Source of the DNA: Erythrobacter litoralis
GTDB lineage: Bacteria > Pseudomonadota > Alphaproteobacteria > Sphingomonadales > Sphingomonadaceae
DNA length: 64,000 nt
NCBI RefSeq assembly: GCF_001719165.1
Contig: NZ_CP017057.1
Span: 2,542,001-2,606,000 of the forward strand
Direction of reading: 5' to 3'
The position numbers and the translations under genes were made by a program. This document shows positions 27,476-36,629 of the stretch, piece by piece (within the stretch, counting starts at the first letter, position 1; every line of letters begins with the position of its first letter). Under the pieces are notes generated by a model. It was given only the letters and a program-made list of their open reading frames with translations, ran no database searches and was not told where the DNA came from.

Positions 27476-27485
27476 GCCTTAGGCC

Positions 27486-28109
27486 TTACGCGCCGCCGGC
27501 GATCCAGTCCGCGACATCGGCGGCGACGCGGTTGGCGGCGCGGTTCAGGGCCGGGCCGACAGCGCCCGCATCCGCCGCGACACCGCTTTCGATCGCCTCG
27601 AACCGGCGCGACACGGTGTTTCCGTCGATATCGCTACGCACCGCATTGAAACGCACCACGGCAGAGCCGGTCGATGCATCATAGCCCATGTCGATCAGCA
27701 TGCCGCGCAGCTTTACGCGCGGTTCGGTCGGGCTGTCGTCGCTGTCGATGATGAGCGCATCGGTCCGCGTGCGCAGGGTCTCACCGAGCAGGCGGCGGAA
27801 CAGGCGAGCCGGCTTTTCGACCCAATAGGCGTCCTTGAGATAGGCGATCTCGGTCTCGCTCACCGTCACCGGCACGCGCAGGACGTCGAGCTTGGCAGGG
27901 GCTTCGGGCGTCATCACCGCGATCGCGCCCTCGCTCGCCTGCCCCCCGGCGCGCGCGCCCGATCCCTGCGGCGCGGTCGCAGTCGAGGTCAGCGTGAGCA
28001 GGCTTTCGGGCGGTTCGCCTCCGCCAATGCTGACGCAGCCGGCGACTGCCAGCGTGCCTGCGGCAAGGCCCGCCAATGCAATGCTGCGTGCTCTCATGGT
28101 TCGCTTCAT
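27486..28109 (-). CDS. ABC-type transport auxiliary lipoprotein (Mla/Pqi-associated)
   Basis: A 207-residue lipoprotein with a signal sequence and lipobox (LAVAGC, lipidated Cys about residue 25). The rest matches the ABC_trans_aux layout, as in PqiC: KLDVLRVPVTVSETEIAYLK, YWVEKPARLFRRLLGETLR, VKLRGMLIDMGYD and a helical C-terminus. It probably sits in the outer membrane and completes a lipid bridge with the MCE protein. An in-frame Met four codons downstream is a possible alternative start. Last gene of the mlaE-F-D operon, 4 bases after mlaD. Confidence 0.88.
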   Translation of the reverse strand: MKRTMRARSIALAGLAAGTLAVAGCVSIGGGEPPESLLTLTSTATAPQGSGARAGGQASEGAIAVMTPEAPAKLDVLRVPVTVSETEIAYLKDAYWVEKPARLFRRLLGETLRTRTDALIIDSDDSPTEPRVKLRGMLIDMGYDASTGSAVVRFNAVRSDIDGNTVSRRFEAIESGVAADAGAVGPALNRAANRVAADVADWIAGGA

Positions 28110-28113
28110 TGCC

Positions 28114-29061
28114 CTAATCCTCGTAATCCGGAAGCGTCCGGCCCTCGACCAGCGCGCCGACGCCTTCGCTTTCGAGCTTCTCGGTTATCGAGCGAAGCGA
28201 GCGGCTGGTCGCGCGCAGGTCCTGCAAGGTCGCCTCGGCGGCGGGCAGCGTGCCTTCGCGCAATTGCCGCGTCGCCGGCCGCACATCCTCGAGCGTCACC
28301 GCGAGCGCGTCGGCCGCCTTCGATGCCGATTGCAGCGTGCTGCGCAGCTCTTCGGCGAGCGATGAGCCTTCACCCTGCACCAGTTCGTCGGTGCTGCGGG
28401 TGAGGTCCTGGATCGCCTCCATCGTCTCGTTGAATTCCTGCATCGAGACGCGGAATTCCTCGAGATTGGCCTTCAGTTCGGGCGTCGCATCCGCGAGCCC
28501 CGCCGTCAGCCGATCGGTGTTGTAGAGGATATTGGTGATCTCCTTCTGGTTTTCCGGGCCCAGCAGGAGGTTGAGATTTTCGGTCAGGGTGGCGAGTCGT
28601 TCGAGCAGGACCGGCGCCGAATTGAGCAGCGCGTTGATGCCGCCGTCCTTGGGCGGGATGACCGGCCGGCCTTCGGGGCAGGCGGTTGTCTCGCAGGTGA
28701 TCGCGGGCGCGTTCTTACGCGCGCCATCGAGCAGGATGGTCGAAACCCCGGTGAAGCTGGACTGGATCGTCGCCGTGGTCCCGACAAGGATCGGCACGTC
28801 TTCCTGCACCCGTATGCGCACGCGCACAAATTCGGGATCGTCTTCTGAAAGCGCGATGTCGGACACCTGGCCGACCGGAACGCCCGCGAAGGAGACCTGG
28901 CTCCCGCGCGCAAGGCCCGAGACGGTCTGACCATAGAAGATGTCGTATTCGCTCTGCGAGCCCTCGCCCGCGCGGGTCAGCCACACGATGAAGGCCGCCA
29001 GCGCCGCGAGCAGCACCAGCGTCACCGCGCCGACCCAGAGGTGGTTCGCCCGCGTTTCCAT
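28114..29061 (-). CDS. mlaD: MCE-domain lipid-binding protein, MlaD-like
   Basis: Periplasmic ring protein of a phospholipid transporter, 315 residues. One N-terminal membrane anchor (about 7-29, LWVGAVTLVLLAALAAFIVW), then a single MCE domain (about 38-117, with YDIFYGQTVSGLARGSQVSF and GVPVGQVSDIAL). A long helical and coiled region (about 150-300) is much longer than in E. coli MlaD (about 180 residues in all) and more like mycobacterial or rhizobial versions. That tail may form a tunnel or reach across the periplasm (inference). 68 bases separate it from mlaF. Confidence 0.93.
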   Translation of the reverse strand: METRANHLWVGAVTLVLLAALAAFIVWLTRAGEGSQSEYDIFYGQTVSGLARGSQVSFAGVPVGQVSDIALSEDDPEFVRVRIRVQEDVPILVGTTATIQSSFTGVSTILLDGARKNAPAITCETTACPEGRPVIPPKDGGINALLNSAPVLLERLATLTENLNLLLGPENQKEITNILYNTDRLTAGLADATPELKANLEEFRVSMQEFNETMEAIQDLTRSTDELVQGEGSSLAEELRSTLQSASKAADALAVTLEDVRPATRQLREGTLPAAEATLQDLRATSRSLRSITEKLESEGVGALVEGRTLPDYED

Positions 29062-29129
29062 CTAGCAGCCTACTTCCATGAGCGTCCCTATGAACGCGGG
29101 CGGGGGGGCTTGTCCATGCCTCGCTCGCC

Positions 29130-29963
29130 TCATGCGCTGGTCCCTGCATCGCGGCTGCGCTGGTGAGCGCCCTGCGCCGCGCGCCCGCGCGGCCCATTGA
29201 AATATTCCTCGATCCAGAGATGCCCGGTCTCGACCAGTTCGGGGATCGTGCCAACCGCGATGATCTTCTTCTCGGCGATCACCGCGACCCGGTCGCAGGC
29301 TTCGTAGAGAGTGTCGAGGTCGTGGGTGATGAGAAAGACGGTAAGACCGAGCGTGTCGCGAAGGTCCACCGTCAGCCGGTCGAACTTGGCCGCCCCGATC
29401 GGGTCAAGGCCAGCTGTCGGCTCGTCGAGGAAAAGCAGTTCCGGATCGAGCGCAAGGGCGCGGGCAAGCCCGGCGCGCTTCTTCATCCCGCCCGACAATT
29501 CGCTCGGATACTTGGTCACCGCGCTTTCGGGAAGGCCCGAGAGCAGCACCTTGTAGCGCGCGATCTCGCGCCGCAAGTCGTCCGAGAGTTCGGGATAGAA
29601 CTGCTTGAGCGGGGCCTCGACATTCTCGCCAACCGTCAGCGTCGAGAACAGCGCGCCGCCCTGGAACAGCACGCCCCAGCGGCTGCGTACCCCCACGCTT
29701 GCATCGGGATCGACCTCGGTGATGGCATGGCCGAGCACGTCGATATGACCCGCGGTTGGCTGTTGCAGTCCGATGATCGAGCGCATCAGCACCGATTTGC
29801 CGGAGCCCGACCCGCCGACGACGCCGAGGATCTCGCCGCGGTTCACGGTGAGGTCGAGACCGTCGTGCACGGTGAAATCGCCGAATCGGTTGACCAGCCC
29901 CTCGACCACGATGGGCGGGTCGTCGGAATGGCGTTCGTGGCCGGGATCGCGTTTGCCCGCCAT
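29130..29963 (-). CDS. mlaF: Lipid transport ABC ATPase, MlaF-like
   Basis: Cytoplasmic ATP-binding subunit, 277 residues. Walker A GGSGSGKS at about 50-57, the Q-loop in VLFQGGALFSTLTV, the signature LSGGMKKRAGLARALA and Walker B ELLFLDEPTAGLDP. The D-loop Asp and the H-loop LITHDLDT follow. The C-terminal helix with GHLWIEEYFNGPRGR is typical for MlaF, where the tail meets the neighbouring subunit. It starts 3 bases after the mlaE stop. Confidence 0.96.
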   Translation of the reverse strand: MAGKRDPGHERHSDDPPIVVEGLVNRFGDFTVHDGLDLTVNRGEILGVVGGSGSGKSVLMRSIIGLQQPTAGHIDVLGHAITEVDPDASVGVRSRWGVLFQGGALFSTLTVGENVEAPLKQFYPELSDDLRREIARYKVLLSGLPESAVTKYPSELSGGMKKRAGLARALALDPELLFLDEPTAGLDPIGAAKFDRLTVDLRDTLGLTVFLITHDLDTLYEACDRVAVIAEKKIIAVGTIPELVETGHLWIEEYFNGPRGRAAQGAHQRSRDAGTSA

Positions 29964-29966
29964 GGC

Positions 29967-31079
29967 TCAACCCCAGCCGATCTCGGTGAAGAACACGGCG
30001 AAGAAGGCGTCGATCACGATCACCGCGAAGATTGCCGAGACCACCGCAAGCGTGGTGCGACTGCCGACTTCCTCCGAATTCCCGCGCACCTGCATTCCGT
30101 GATAGCACCCTGCAAGCGCGACAATGAGGCCGAACACCGGCGCCTTGATAAGCCCGACCCAAAGGTCATAGGTCGGCACGACCTCCTGGATCCGCTCGAG
30201 GAAGGTGAAGAAGGGTATGCCGAGCGCGAACTGGCCGACCACCGCCCCGCCCACGATCGCGACCATCGAGGCATAGAAGCCGAGCACGATCATCATGAAG
30301 GTCGCTGCCATGATGCGCGGCAGGACCAGCGCCTCGATCGGGGAAATGCCGATCGTGCGCATCGCGTCGATCTCCTCTGTCAGCTTCATCGTGCCCAATT
30401 GCGCGGCAAAGGCGCTGCCCGAACGACCCGCCACCATGATCGCGGTCATCAGCACGCCCAGCTCACGCAGGGTGATCCGCCCGACGAGATTGATGGTGAG
30501 CGATTCGGCCCCGAACTGTTCGAGCTGCACCGCGCCCTGCTGGGCGATGACGACCCCGATGAGGAAACTCATCAGGCCGATGATCGGCAGCGCGGCGACG
30601 CCGACGAGTTCCATCTGGCGCACCAGCGCGCGGTGGGGAAAGCGCGAGGGGTTGATCAGGATCGTCAGGAAGGCGAGTAGGACCTGGCCGAAGAAGCCGA
30701 CCACGCCGATCACGCCCGCGCGCGCGGCAAAGACCTTTTCTCCGGTCGCGATGGGCACGCGCTCCCAGACAGGGGAGCGCTCCTCGGCGATGCCTTCGCC
30801 GCCCATGCCCTGGATCGCATCGAGCAGGTGGCCGGCGCGCTCGTCCGCTCCCTCGATCCGTGCGGAATGTTCATCGGCGAGGCGAGTGGCCACCCAGACG
30901 CCGACCGTGTCGATCTCGGTCACGCCGGACAGGTCGATGACCCCGATTTCCCCGGATAGCCGGCGCAGTTCCGGTTCGATCCGCCCGACGGTGGAGATCA
31001 GCAGCGGCCCGGACAGGACAAGGCGGCGGCCATCCTCTCCGGGGCCCTCTTCTAGCTCGTAATGCGCTGCCTCATCCAT
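29967..31079 (-). CDS. mlaE: MlaE-like permease with fused N-terminal STAS (MlaB-like) domain
   Basis: Inner-membrane permease of a retrograde or anterograde phospholipid transporter, 370 residues. Residues about 10-100 form a STAS domain (VIDLSGVTEIDTVGVWVATR, like MlaB), and about 115-370 form the MlaE permease with IGVVIAQQGAVQLEQFGA, the LGVLMTAIMVAGRSGSAFAA coupling helix, LGTMKLTEEIDAMRT and a hydrophobic C-terminus. E. coli has MlaB as a separate protein; the fusion is common in alphaproteobacteria. First gene of the operon, divergent from valS over 154 bases. Confidence 0.95.
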   Translation of the reverse strand: MDEAAHYELEEGPGEDGRRLVLSGPLLISTVGRIEPELRRLSGEIGVIDLSGVTEIDTVGVWVATRLADEHSARIEGADERAGHLLDAIQGMGGEGIAEERSPVWERVPIATGEKVFAARAGVIGVVGFFGQVLLAFLTILINPSRFPHRALVRQMELVGVAALPIIGLMSFLIGVVIAQQGAVQLEQFGAESLTINLVGRITLRELGVLMTAIMVAGRSGSAFAAQLGTMKLTEEIDAMRTIGISPIEALVLPRIMAATFMMIVLGFYASMVAIVGGAVVGQFALGIPFFTFLERIQEVVPTYDLWVGLIKAPVFGLIVALAGCYHGMQVRGNSEEVGSRTTLAVVSAIFAVIVIDAFFAVFFTEIGWG

Positions 31080-31233
31080 CGCGTGACGCTATGCGGACAA
31101 AGCGGCGCGGCCGCAACACCCTGACGCGGGGGCGGCCGTCACACGTGTTGCGCCGCACAAGGGGCTTTGGCATGGGGAAGCGAAGAAATGCACCGCCGGA
31201 CGGGGGATGGTCCGGGCAACGACAAGAGAAAAC

Positions 31234-34005
31234 ATGACCCTACCCACCACTTTCAACCCCGCCGAGATAGAGGCACGCTGGTACGAACATTGGGAGACGA
31301 ACGGCTGTTTCCGGCCCGAGCGGCCGGATGCCGAGGCCTTCACCATCGTCAATCCGCCGCCCAATGTGACCGGCTCGCTCCATATCGGCCATGCGCTGGA
31401 CAACACGCTGCAGGACATCGTGATCCGTTATGAGCGCCTGCGTGGCAAGGACGCGCTGTGGGTGGTCGGGATGGACCATGCGGGGATCGCAACGCAGATG
31501 GTGGTCGAACGCCAGCTGGAGACGCGGCAGGACAAGCGCACCAACTACACCCGCGAGGAATTCGTCGAGAAGGTGTGGCAATGGAAGGAGGAGAGCGGCG
31601 GCTCGATCACGGGCCAGCTGCGCCGCCTTGGCTGTTCGATGGACTGGTCGAGAGAACAGTTCACGATGGACCCGCATTTCACCAAGGCCGTCACCAGGGT
31701 CTTCGTCGATCTCTACAATGACGGCCTCATCTATCGCGACAAGCGGCTGGTGAACTGGGACCCGAAACTGCGCACCGCGATCTCCGACCTGGAGGTCGAG
31801 CAGCAGACGATCTCGGGCAATTTCTGGCATTTCAAATACCCGCTCGAGGACGGCGTCACGCTAGATGACGGGCGCGATTACATCGAGGTCGCGACCACTC
31901 GTCCCGAAACGATGCTCGCCGACATGGCGGTCGCAGTCCACCCTGAGGACGAACGTTACGCCTCGGTCGTCGGCAAGCATGTCATCCTGCCCATCACCGG
32001 CCGCCGCGTGCCGATCGTCGCCGACGAGCACGCCGATCCCGAACTCGGCAGCGGTGCGGTGAAGATCACGCCGGGGCACGATTTCAACGATTTCGAGGTC
32101 GGAAAACGCGCCGGCATCGCGCCCGCCGACATGCTCAACATGTTTGATGGCGATGCCAACGTGGTCCAGACCGCCGACGGCCTGATCCCGCAGGAATTCA
32201 TCGGCCTCCACCGCTTCCGCCGCGAAAAGGTCGCGAGCGAGGAAAAGGGGGCGCGCGAACTGGTGGTCGAGCGGATGAAGGAGCTCGGCTGCCTCATCCC
32301 GCATGTCGCGAAGACCAAGAAGGGCGAGGAGGTCGAGATGGACGCCGAACCGCGCCAGATCGCGACGCCATTCGGCGACCGCGGCGGCGTGGTGATCGAA
32401 CCCTGGCTGACCGACCAGTGGTATGTCGATGTCGAAAAGCTCGCCAAGCGCCCGATCGAGGCGGTGCGTTCGGGCGAGGTCGAAATCGTGCCTGCAAGCT
32501 GGGAAAAGACCTTCTTCAACTGGATGGAGAACATCCTGCCCTGGTGCATCTCGCGCCAGCTGTGGTGGGGCCACCGGATCCCCGCCTGGTTCAGTCTCGA
32601 CGGAGAGGTCTTCGTCGCGGAAACCTATGAAGAGGCGCAGGCCCAGGCGGGCGAAGGCGTCGCGCTGCAGCAGGACGCCGACGTGCTCGATACGTGGTTC
32701 TCCTCCGCCTTGTGGCCCTTTGCTACGCTGGGCTGGCCGGACAAGACCGACCTGTTCGAAAAGCATTATCCCAATTCGCTGCTCATCAGCGGCTTCGACA
32801 TCCTGTTCTTCTGGGACGCGCGGATGCTGATGTGGGGCTATTACAATACCGGCGAGCGGCCCTGGGACCGGCTCTATCTTCACGGCCTCGTGCGCGCGCC
32901 CGACGGGCAGAAGATGTCGAAGTCCAAGGGCAATGTCGTCGACCCATTGGGCCTCATCGACCAGTACGGCGCGGATGCGCTGCGCTTCTTCATGGCGGCG
33001 ATGGAAAGCCAGGGCCGCGACATCAAGATGGATGAAAAGCGGATCGAGGGATACCGCAATTTCGCGACCAAGCTGTGGAACGCGGCGCGTTTCTGCCAGT
33101 CGAACGGGATCGGCGCGTCGGGTTCCGTGAAGGCCCCGACCGCGCGGCTCGCGGCGAACCAGTGGATCATCGGCGAAGTCGCCGAAACCGCCCGCGCGAT
33201 CGAGAAGGCGATGGAAGACCTGCGCTTCGATGCGGCGGCCAGCGCGATCTACCATTTCGTGTGGGACCGGTTCTGCGACTGGTATCTCGAACTGATCAAG
33301 CCGGTCTTTGGCGAAGGGGCAGACCCGGATGCCATGCCGGCGGTCGAGACGCGCGAGGTCGCAGGCTGGGCGCTCGACCAGATCCTCGTCATGCTGCATC
33401 CGTTCATGCCCTTCATCACCGAGGAGCTGTGGCACTCGCAGGCCGAGCTAGCGGGCGCGAAGCGGCCCTATGAGCTGATAGTCGCGAAGTGGCCCGAACC
33501 CGATGCCGAAGTCAGCAAGGCAGCGACCGACGCGATCGACTGGGTGATCGACCTCACCACCAATGTCCGCTCGGCGAAAAACGAGCTCGGCATCGCGCCC
33601 GGCGCGAAGCTGGCGGCCTTCGTGCCGTCCCCTTCCGATCTCGCCGCGAGCACGATCGAGCGCTCCAGCGCAGCGATCGAACGCCTCGCCCGGCTGACGC
33701 CGGTGACGCTCGGCGAGGCCCCGCAAGGCCCCGCGATGCAGGTGACGGCGCAGGCAGGATCTGAAGGGGCGGACGTGTTCGTCATCCCGCTCGAAGGCAT
33801 CATCGACATCGAAGCGGAAAAAGCGCGCCTCGCCAAGGCGCTGGAGGCGAGCCGCAAGGAGGCAAAATCGCTCGAAGGCCGGCTCGGCAACCCGAACTTC
33901 GTCGAGAAGGCCAAACCCGAAGCGGTCGAAAAGGCGCGCGAGGACCATGCCCACCACACGAGCGAGATCGAGAGGCTGGAGGCGGCGCTGGCACGGCTGG
34001 GCTAG
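31234..34005 (+). CDS. valS: Valyl-tRNA synthetase
   Basis: Class I aminoacyl-tRNA synthetase, 923 residues. The HIGH motif (HIGH, 50-53) lies in [20 protein letters not shown], the editing domain covers about 190-340, KMSKS is at 560-564 ([10 protein letters not shown]), then the anticodon-binding domain. A C-terminal coiled coil (about 855-923) is typical for ValRS. The ATG at 31234 is chosen because it starts [20 protein letters not shown], the usual N-terminus; an in-frame ATG nine codons upstream is possible. AAGAGA lies just before. It is monocistronic. Confidence 0.98.
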   Translation: MTLPTTFNPAEIEARWYEHWETNGCFRPERPDAEAFTIVNPPPNVTGSLHIGHALDNTLQDIVIRYERLRGKDALWVVGMDHAGIATQMVVERQLETRQDKRTNYTREEFVEKVWQWKEESGGSITGQLRRLGCSMDWSREQFTMDPHFTKAVTRVFVDLYNDGLIYRDKRLVNWDPKLRTAISDLEVEQQTISGNFWHFKYPLEDGVTLDDGRDYIEVATTRPETMLADMAVAVHPEDERYASVVGKHVILPITGRRVPIVADEHADPELGSGAVKITPGHDFNDFEVGKRAGIAPADMLNMFDGDANVVQTADGLIPQEFIGLHRFRREKVASEEKGARELVVERMKELGCLIPHVAKTKKGEEVEMDAEPRQIATPFGDRGGVVIEPWLTDQWYVDVEKLAKRPIEAVRSGEVEIVPASWEKTFFNWMENILPWCISRQLWWGHRIPAWFSLDGEVFVAETYEEAQAQAGEGVALQQDADVLDTWFSSALWPFATLGWPDKTDLFEKHYPNSLLISGFDILFFWDARMLMWGYYNTGERPWDRLYLHGLVRAPDGQKMSKSKGNVVDPLGLIDQYGADALRFFMAAMESQGRDIKMDEKRIEGYRNFATKLWNAARFCQSNGIGASGSVKAPTARLAANQWIIGEVAETARAIEKAMEDLRFDAAASAIYHFVWDRFCDWYLELIKPVFGEGADPDAMPAVETREVAGWALDQILVMLHPFMPFITEELWHSQAELAGAKRPYELIVAKWPEPDAEVSKAATDAIDWVIDLTTNVRSAKNELGIAPGAKLAAFVPSPSDLAASTIERSSAAIERLARLTPVTLGEAPQGPAMQVTAQAGSEGADVFVIPLEGIIDIEAEKARLAKALEASRKEAKSLEGRLGNPNFVEKAKPEAVEKAREDHAHHTSEIERLEAALARLG

Positions 34006-34167
34006 GTCCCGACTCCCCTTCTGGCGGGGCCGCTTAAGGAACAGGCATGAGAGGCTGCGAATGAGCGGATGTGGGCGGAACTCGAGCCGTCGGTTAGGTC
34101 GAGACTTTCCTCGAAATCCTGCGGGAATTCTCCGGAAAGGTTCGCCTGACCTGTTCGCAGGCGCCAA

Positions 34168-35376
34168 CTAGCTTTCCGTATCCATGTCTCTCTTGTTCCT
34201 ATCGAGGGAAAACGTGATCCTTTCGATGCAGCGCGTTTGTGCCTCCTTGGCCGGTTCAAAGCGCGCCGACAATAGCACAGCCTCTCCCGCTGCCCCGAAT
34301 TCCTCGCTGGGCTGGGCTGACAGCACAGCTACATTTCTGATGGCCCCGTCGGACCCAACGTCGAACCCAAGCACAGCCCAGCCTTCGATCGCGCGATCAT
34401 TGTAGGGCTGCGGGAATGTGAGCTTGGGGGCGACGGCCCAGCGGCGTTGGGCACGGCAATCTTGATATCCCGGAAAGCTTTCCGTTTCCCTTGCAGGAGG
34501 CGCGGGGATCACGTCCGGATTGCGCCACCATGGCGCAACGCATCCGGTGCGCGGCCCACCGGCGAAACGGCTGCGGCTGACGGCGCGGCGCGCTTCCTCG
34601 TCGAGATCGTCATGCCCGGAGGAGGCGATGACAGCAACATTCGCAGGTGCGCCATCGGCCTCGATGTCGAAGCTGGTCAAGCTCCATTTGCGAGCACCAC
34701 GGACGCCGGGAATCTTGCGCCAGTCCGGGTATGCGCGAAGCAGGAAGGCTGGCCATCCGACAGCGTTACAGTTTGACCCGCCGAGCCGATCAAGCTGCGA
34801 TGGAGAAAACCTGAAGCCAGGCGCTGCGCCGATCCTTGCCAGCTCCACCAGCGTGAGTTCGTCTGCTTCGACATATTCCGGCGTGTAGGTAATGCGGCAG
34901 CCGGTCTGCGGCGACTGTGCTGCAAACCGGCTAGCGCGGAGCGACGGCATGAGATCGCGGATCGTCAAACTCTTGAGAAAGTTATCGGCTGAGAGCTTCA
35001 GGGTGCCTCGCTCAGGTTCAAAGGAAATCTCAAACTTCCCCTCGACATAGCCGCCCTCAAGCGCCCTGATGTCAATGGCGCGCCCCGTCTCGTCGATCCC
35101 GAATCCGATGGTGACGGGAAAATCCTGGAGTATCTCCGCAGCGAATTGCGGCCGAGGGGCAACCCATTCCACAGCCTCGACGGCTCCGTTGGCGCAGGTA
35201 ACCGCGGCGTTCTGCCAAAAGAGCGCAAACTCTCCGGAAACTTGCGGGGACAACTTCATCGACAGCTGGTTTGTGCTCGGTACGACGGCCACCTTCGGCT
35301 GTTCGTCGGCGCGCAATGTCTGCGATGTCAGCGCCAAAGCGATTGCAACGGTGCTTGCGATTGCATTTCTTACCAT
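34168..35376 (-). CDS. Secreted protein with three TonB C-terminal-like modules
   Basis: A 402-residue exported protein. The signal peptide is MVRNAIASTVAIALALTSQT with cleavage near residue 23. Three TonB_C-like modules are visible by the pattern [I/V]-F-x-[I/V]-x3-G with a later A[V/L]xxSRF: about 70-165 (GFGIDETGRA ... LRASRFAAQ), about 205-285 (FDIEADGAPANVAVIASSGH ... SRSRFAGG) and about 310-392 (FDVGSDGAIRNVAVLSAQPS ... LLSARFEPA). Each ends with a nearby Cys (C160, C279, C383). It has no membrane anchor or Pro-rich linker, so it is not a normal TonB. The ATG at 35376 is preferred over a TTG 15 bases upstream. The gene and its upstream region have lower GC than neighbours, a possible sign of transfer. 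No function is assigned. Confidence 0.75.
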   Translation of the reverse strand: MVRNAIASTVAIALALTSQTLRADEQPKVAVVPSTNQLSMKLSPQVSGEFALFWQNAAVTCANGAVEAVEWVAPRPQFAAEILQDFPVTIGFGIDETGRAIDIRALEGGYVEGKFEISFEPERGTLKLSADNFLKSLTIRDLMPSLRASRFAAQSPQTGCRITYTPEYVEADELTLVELARIGAAPGFRFSPSQLDRLGGSNCNAVGWPAFLLRAYPDWRKIPGVRGARKWSLTSFDIEADGAPANVAVIASSGHDDLDEEARRAVSRSRFAGGPRTGCVAPWWRNPDVIPAPPARETESFPGYQDCRAQRRWAVAPKLTFPQPYNDRAIEGWAVLGFDVGSDGAIRNVAVLSAQPSEEFGAAGEAVLLSARFEPAKEAQTRCIERITFSLDRNKRDMDTES

Positions 35377-35834
35377 GGCGACACCATTCAATTCATGATC
35401 ATCCCTAAGACAGCATCAAAGCCCGGGGCTATCGAGTAAAGCGAAAATTCCCCGTGATGCTTGGCACTTGCGGAACAATTTCTGCCGCTATGCTGCATCT
35501 AGGATCCGATGGAATGTTTGCTCGGCTCCGTTATCTTACAGTGGTTCAGTTCATCATCCAGAGCGCCGCCGATGTCCACACAGGGGTCGCTAGCCGACAG
35601 TCCGCATTCGCCCAAAAACCTTCCCAAGCCGCCGCGCCCGGCTTGCAAAATTTCCTATGCCTTCGTTTCGTGCCATAGGCGGGGCATGAGCGTTCGCCCC
35701 GGTCCCGCCTCAAGGCCCCTTCCCCCTGTTCGTCCGCGAGCCGTTCGTGCGGCCGAACACCTGTTCGCACGGCTTTTTCCGACCGCCTACAAAGTTTGCG
35801 GGGCGTCAATTTCTTCACCATCGCGAAGCAAGCC
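35377..35834. other. Intergenic region between the TonB_C protein gene and queE
   Basis: 458 bases without a supported gene. The left half is AT-richer (about 52% GC in one counted line) and should carry the divergent promoter of the TonB_C gene. The right half holds a terminator-like hairpin (35739-35778) just upstream of queE. One open frame of 74 codons (35454-35678) lacks a ribosome site and recognisable sequence. Confidence 0.5.
35739..35778 (+). promoter_or_regulatory. Terminator-like hairpin in the queE leader
   Basis: AGCCG (35739-35743) and TGCG (35748-35751) pair with CGCA (35766-35769) and CGGCT (35770-35774), giving 9 pairs with a TTCG bulge, followed by TTTTT (35774-35778). It sits 57 bases before the queE ATG on the same strand, so it could be an attenuator. 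No preQ1 aptamer was recognised. Confidence 0.35.
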
Positions 35835-36569
35835 ATGAGCCTCGTCCTCGCCACCGACAATGCGGGCGCGCCCGAAATCTTCGCTTCGCTCCAGGGCGAG
35901 GGGCCGAGCACGGGGCGCCCCGTCGCCTTCGTCCGGCTGTCTCGCTGCAATCTTGCCTGCACGTGGTGCGACACGGCCTATACGTGGCGCTTTGAAGGTG
36001 ACAATCGCCCGCATCGCGACGACACCGTCTATGATCGCAAGGCGAACCAAGTCGCGCTCTCACCGGCCGATGCGGCGGAGCAGATCGCGGCGCTGGGTCA
36101 GGACCGGCTCGTCATCACCGGGGGCGAACCGCTGCTGCAGGGCGGCAAACTCGCCGAGATGCTCGAACACCTGCCCGACATGACTGTCGAGATCGAAACG
36201 AACGGCACGGTGAAAGCTCCGCCGAGGCTGGACGTGAGAATCGACCAGTACAATGTCAGCCCCAAGCTTTCGCATAGCGGCAATCCAGCCGAGCTTGCGC
36301 TCGTCGCCGAAAGGCTCGACGATTACGCGACCGACAGCCGCGCCTTCTTCAAATTCGTGATCGCCTCGCCCGAGGACGTGAGCGAGGTGCTCGCGCTGCG
36401 AGACCGCTACCGCTTGCGCCCCTGCCACGTCTTCCTGATGGCCGAGGGGAGGGACAGCAGGACCCAGCGCGCGCGGCATGAATGGCTCGCGCCCCTATGC
36501 CTCGAACACGGTTTCCGCATGAGCGACCGGATGCACATCCACCTCTACGGGGACACGCGGGGGACATGA
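35835..36569 (+). CDS. queE: 7-carboxy-7-deazaguanine synthase (radical SAM)
   Basis: Makes 7-carboxy-7-deazaguanine from carboxytetrahydropterin in queuosine synthesis, 244 residues. The iron-sulphur motif is CNLACTWC (Cys38, Cys42, Cys45), the CX3CX2C spacing of radical SAM enzymes. FASLQGEGPSTGRPVAFVRL upstream and TGGEPLLQ near residue 96 fit QueE, and IDQYNVSPKLSHSGNP carries the substrate-site SPK. The ATG at 35835 has only a weak AAGCAAG site; a more upstream TTG at 35796 is not favoured. It lies apart from other queuosine genes here and converges with the HerA-like gene. Confidence 0.94.
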   Translation: MSLVLATDNAGAPEIFASLQGEGPSTGRPVAFVRLSRCNLACTWCDTAYTWRFEGDNRPHRDDTVYDRKANQVALSPADAAEQIAALGQDRLVITGGEPLLQGGKLAEMLEHLPDMTVEIETNGTVKAPPRLDVRIDQYNVSPKLSHSGNPAELALVAERLDDYATDSRAFFKFVIASPEDVSEVLALRDRYRLRPCHVFLMAEGRDSRTQRARHEWLAPLCLEHGFRMSDRMHIHLYGDTRGT

Positions 36570-36629
36570 TGGCCTAAGCGCACCCGCCCGCGACCGGGTG
36601 AGCTGCCCCCGGCCCTGGAGGCGCGAATT

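Noticed and set aside
35454..35678. 74-codon plus-strand frame in the queE upstream region
   Set aside because: No ribosome site, no recognisable sequence, codon third positions not GC-biased.
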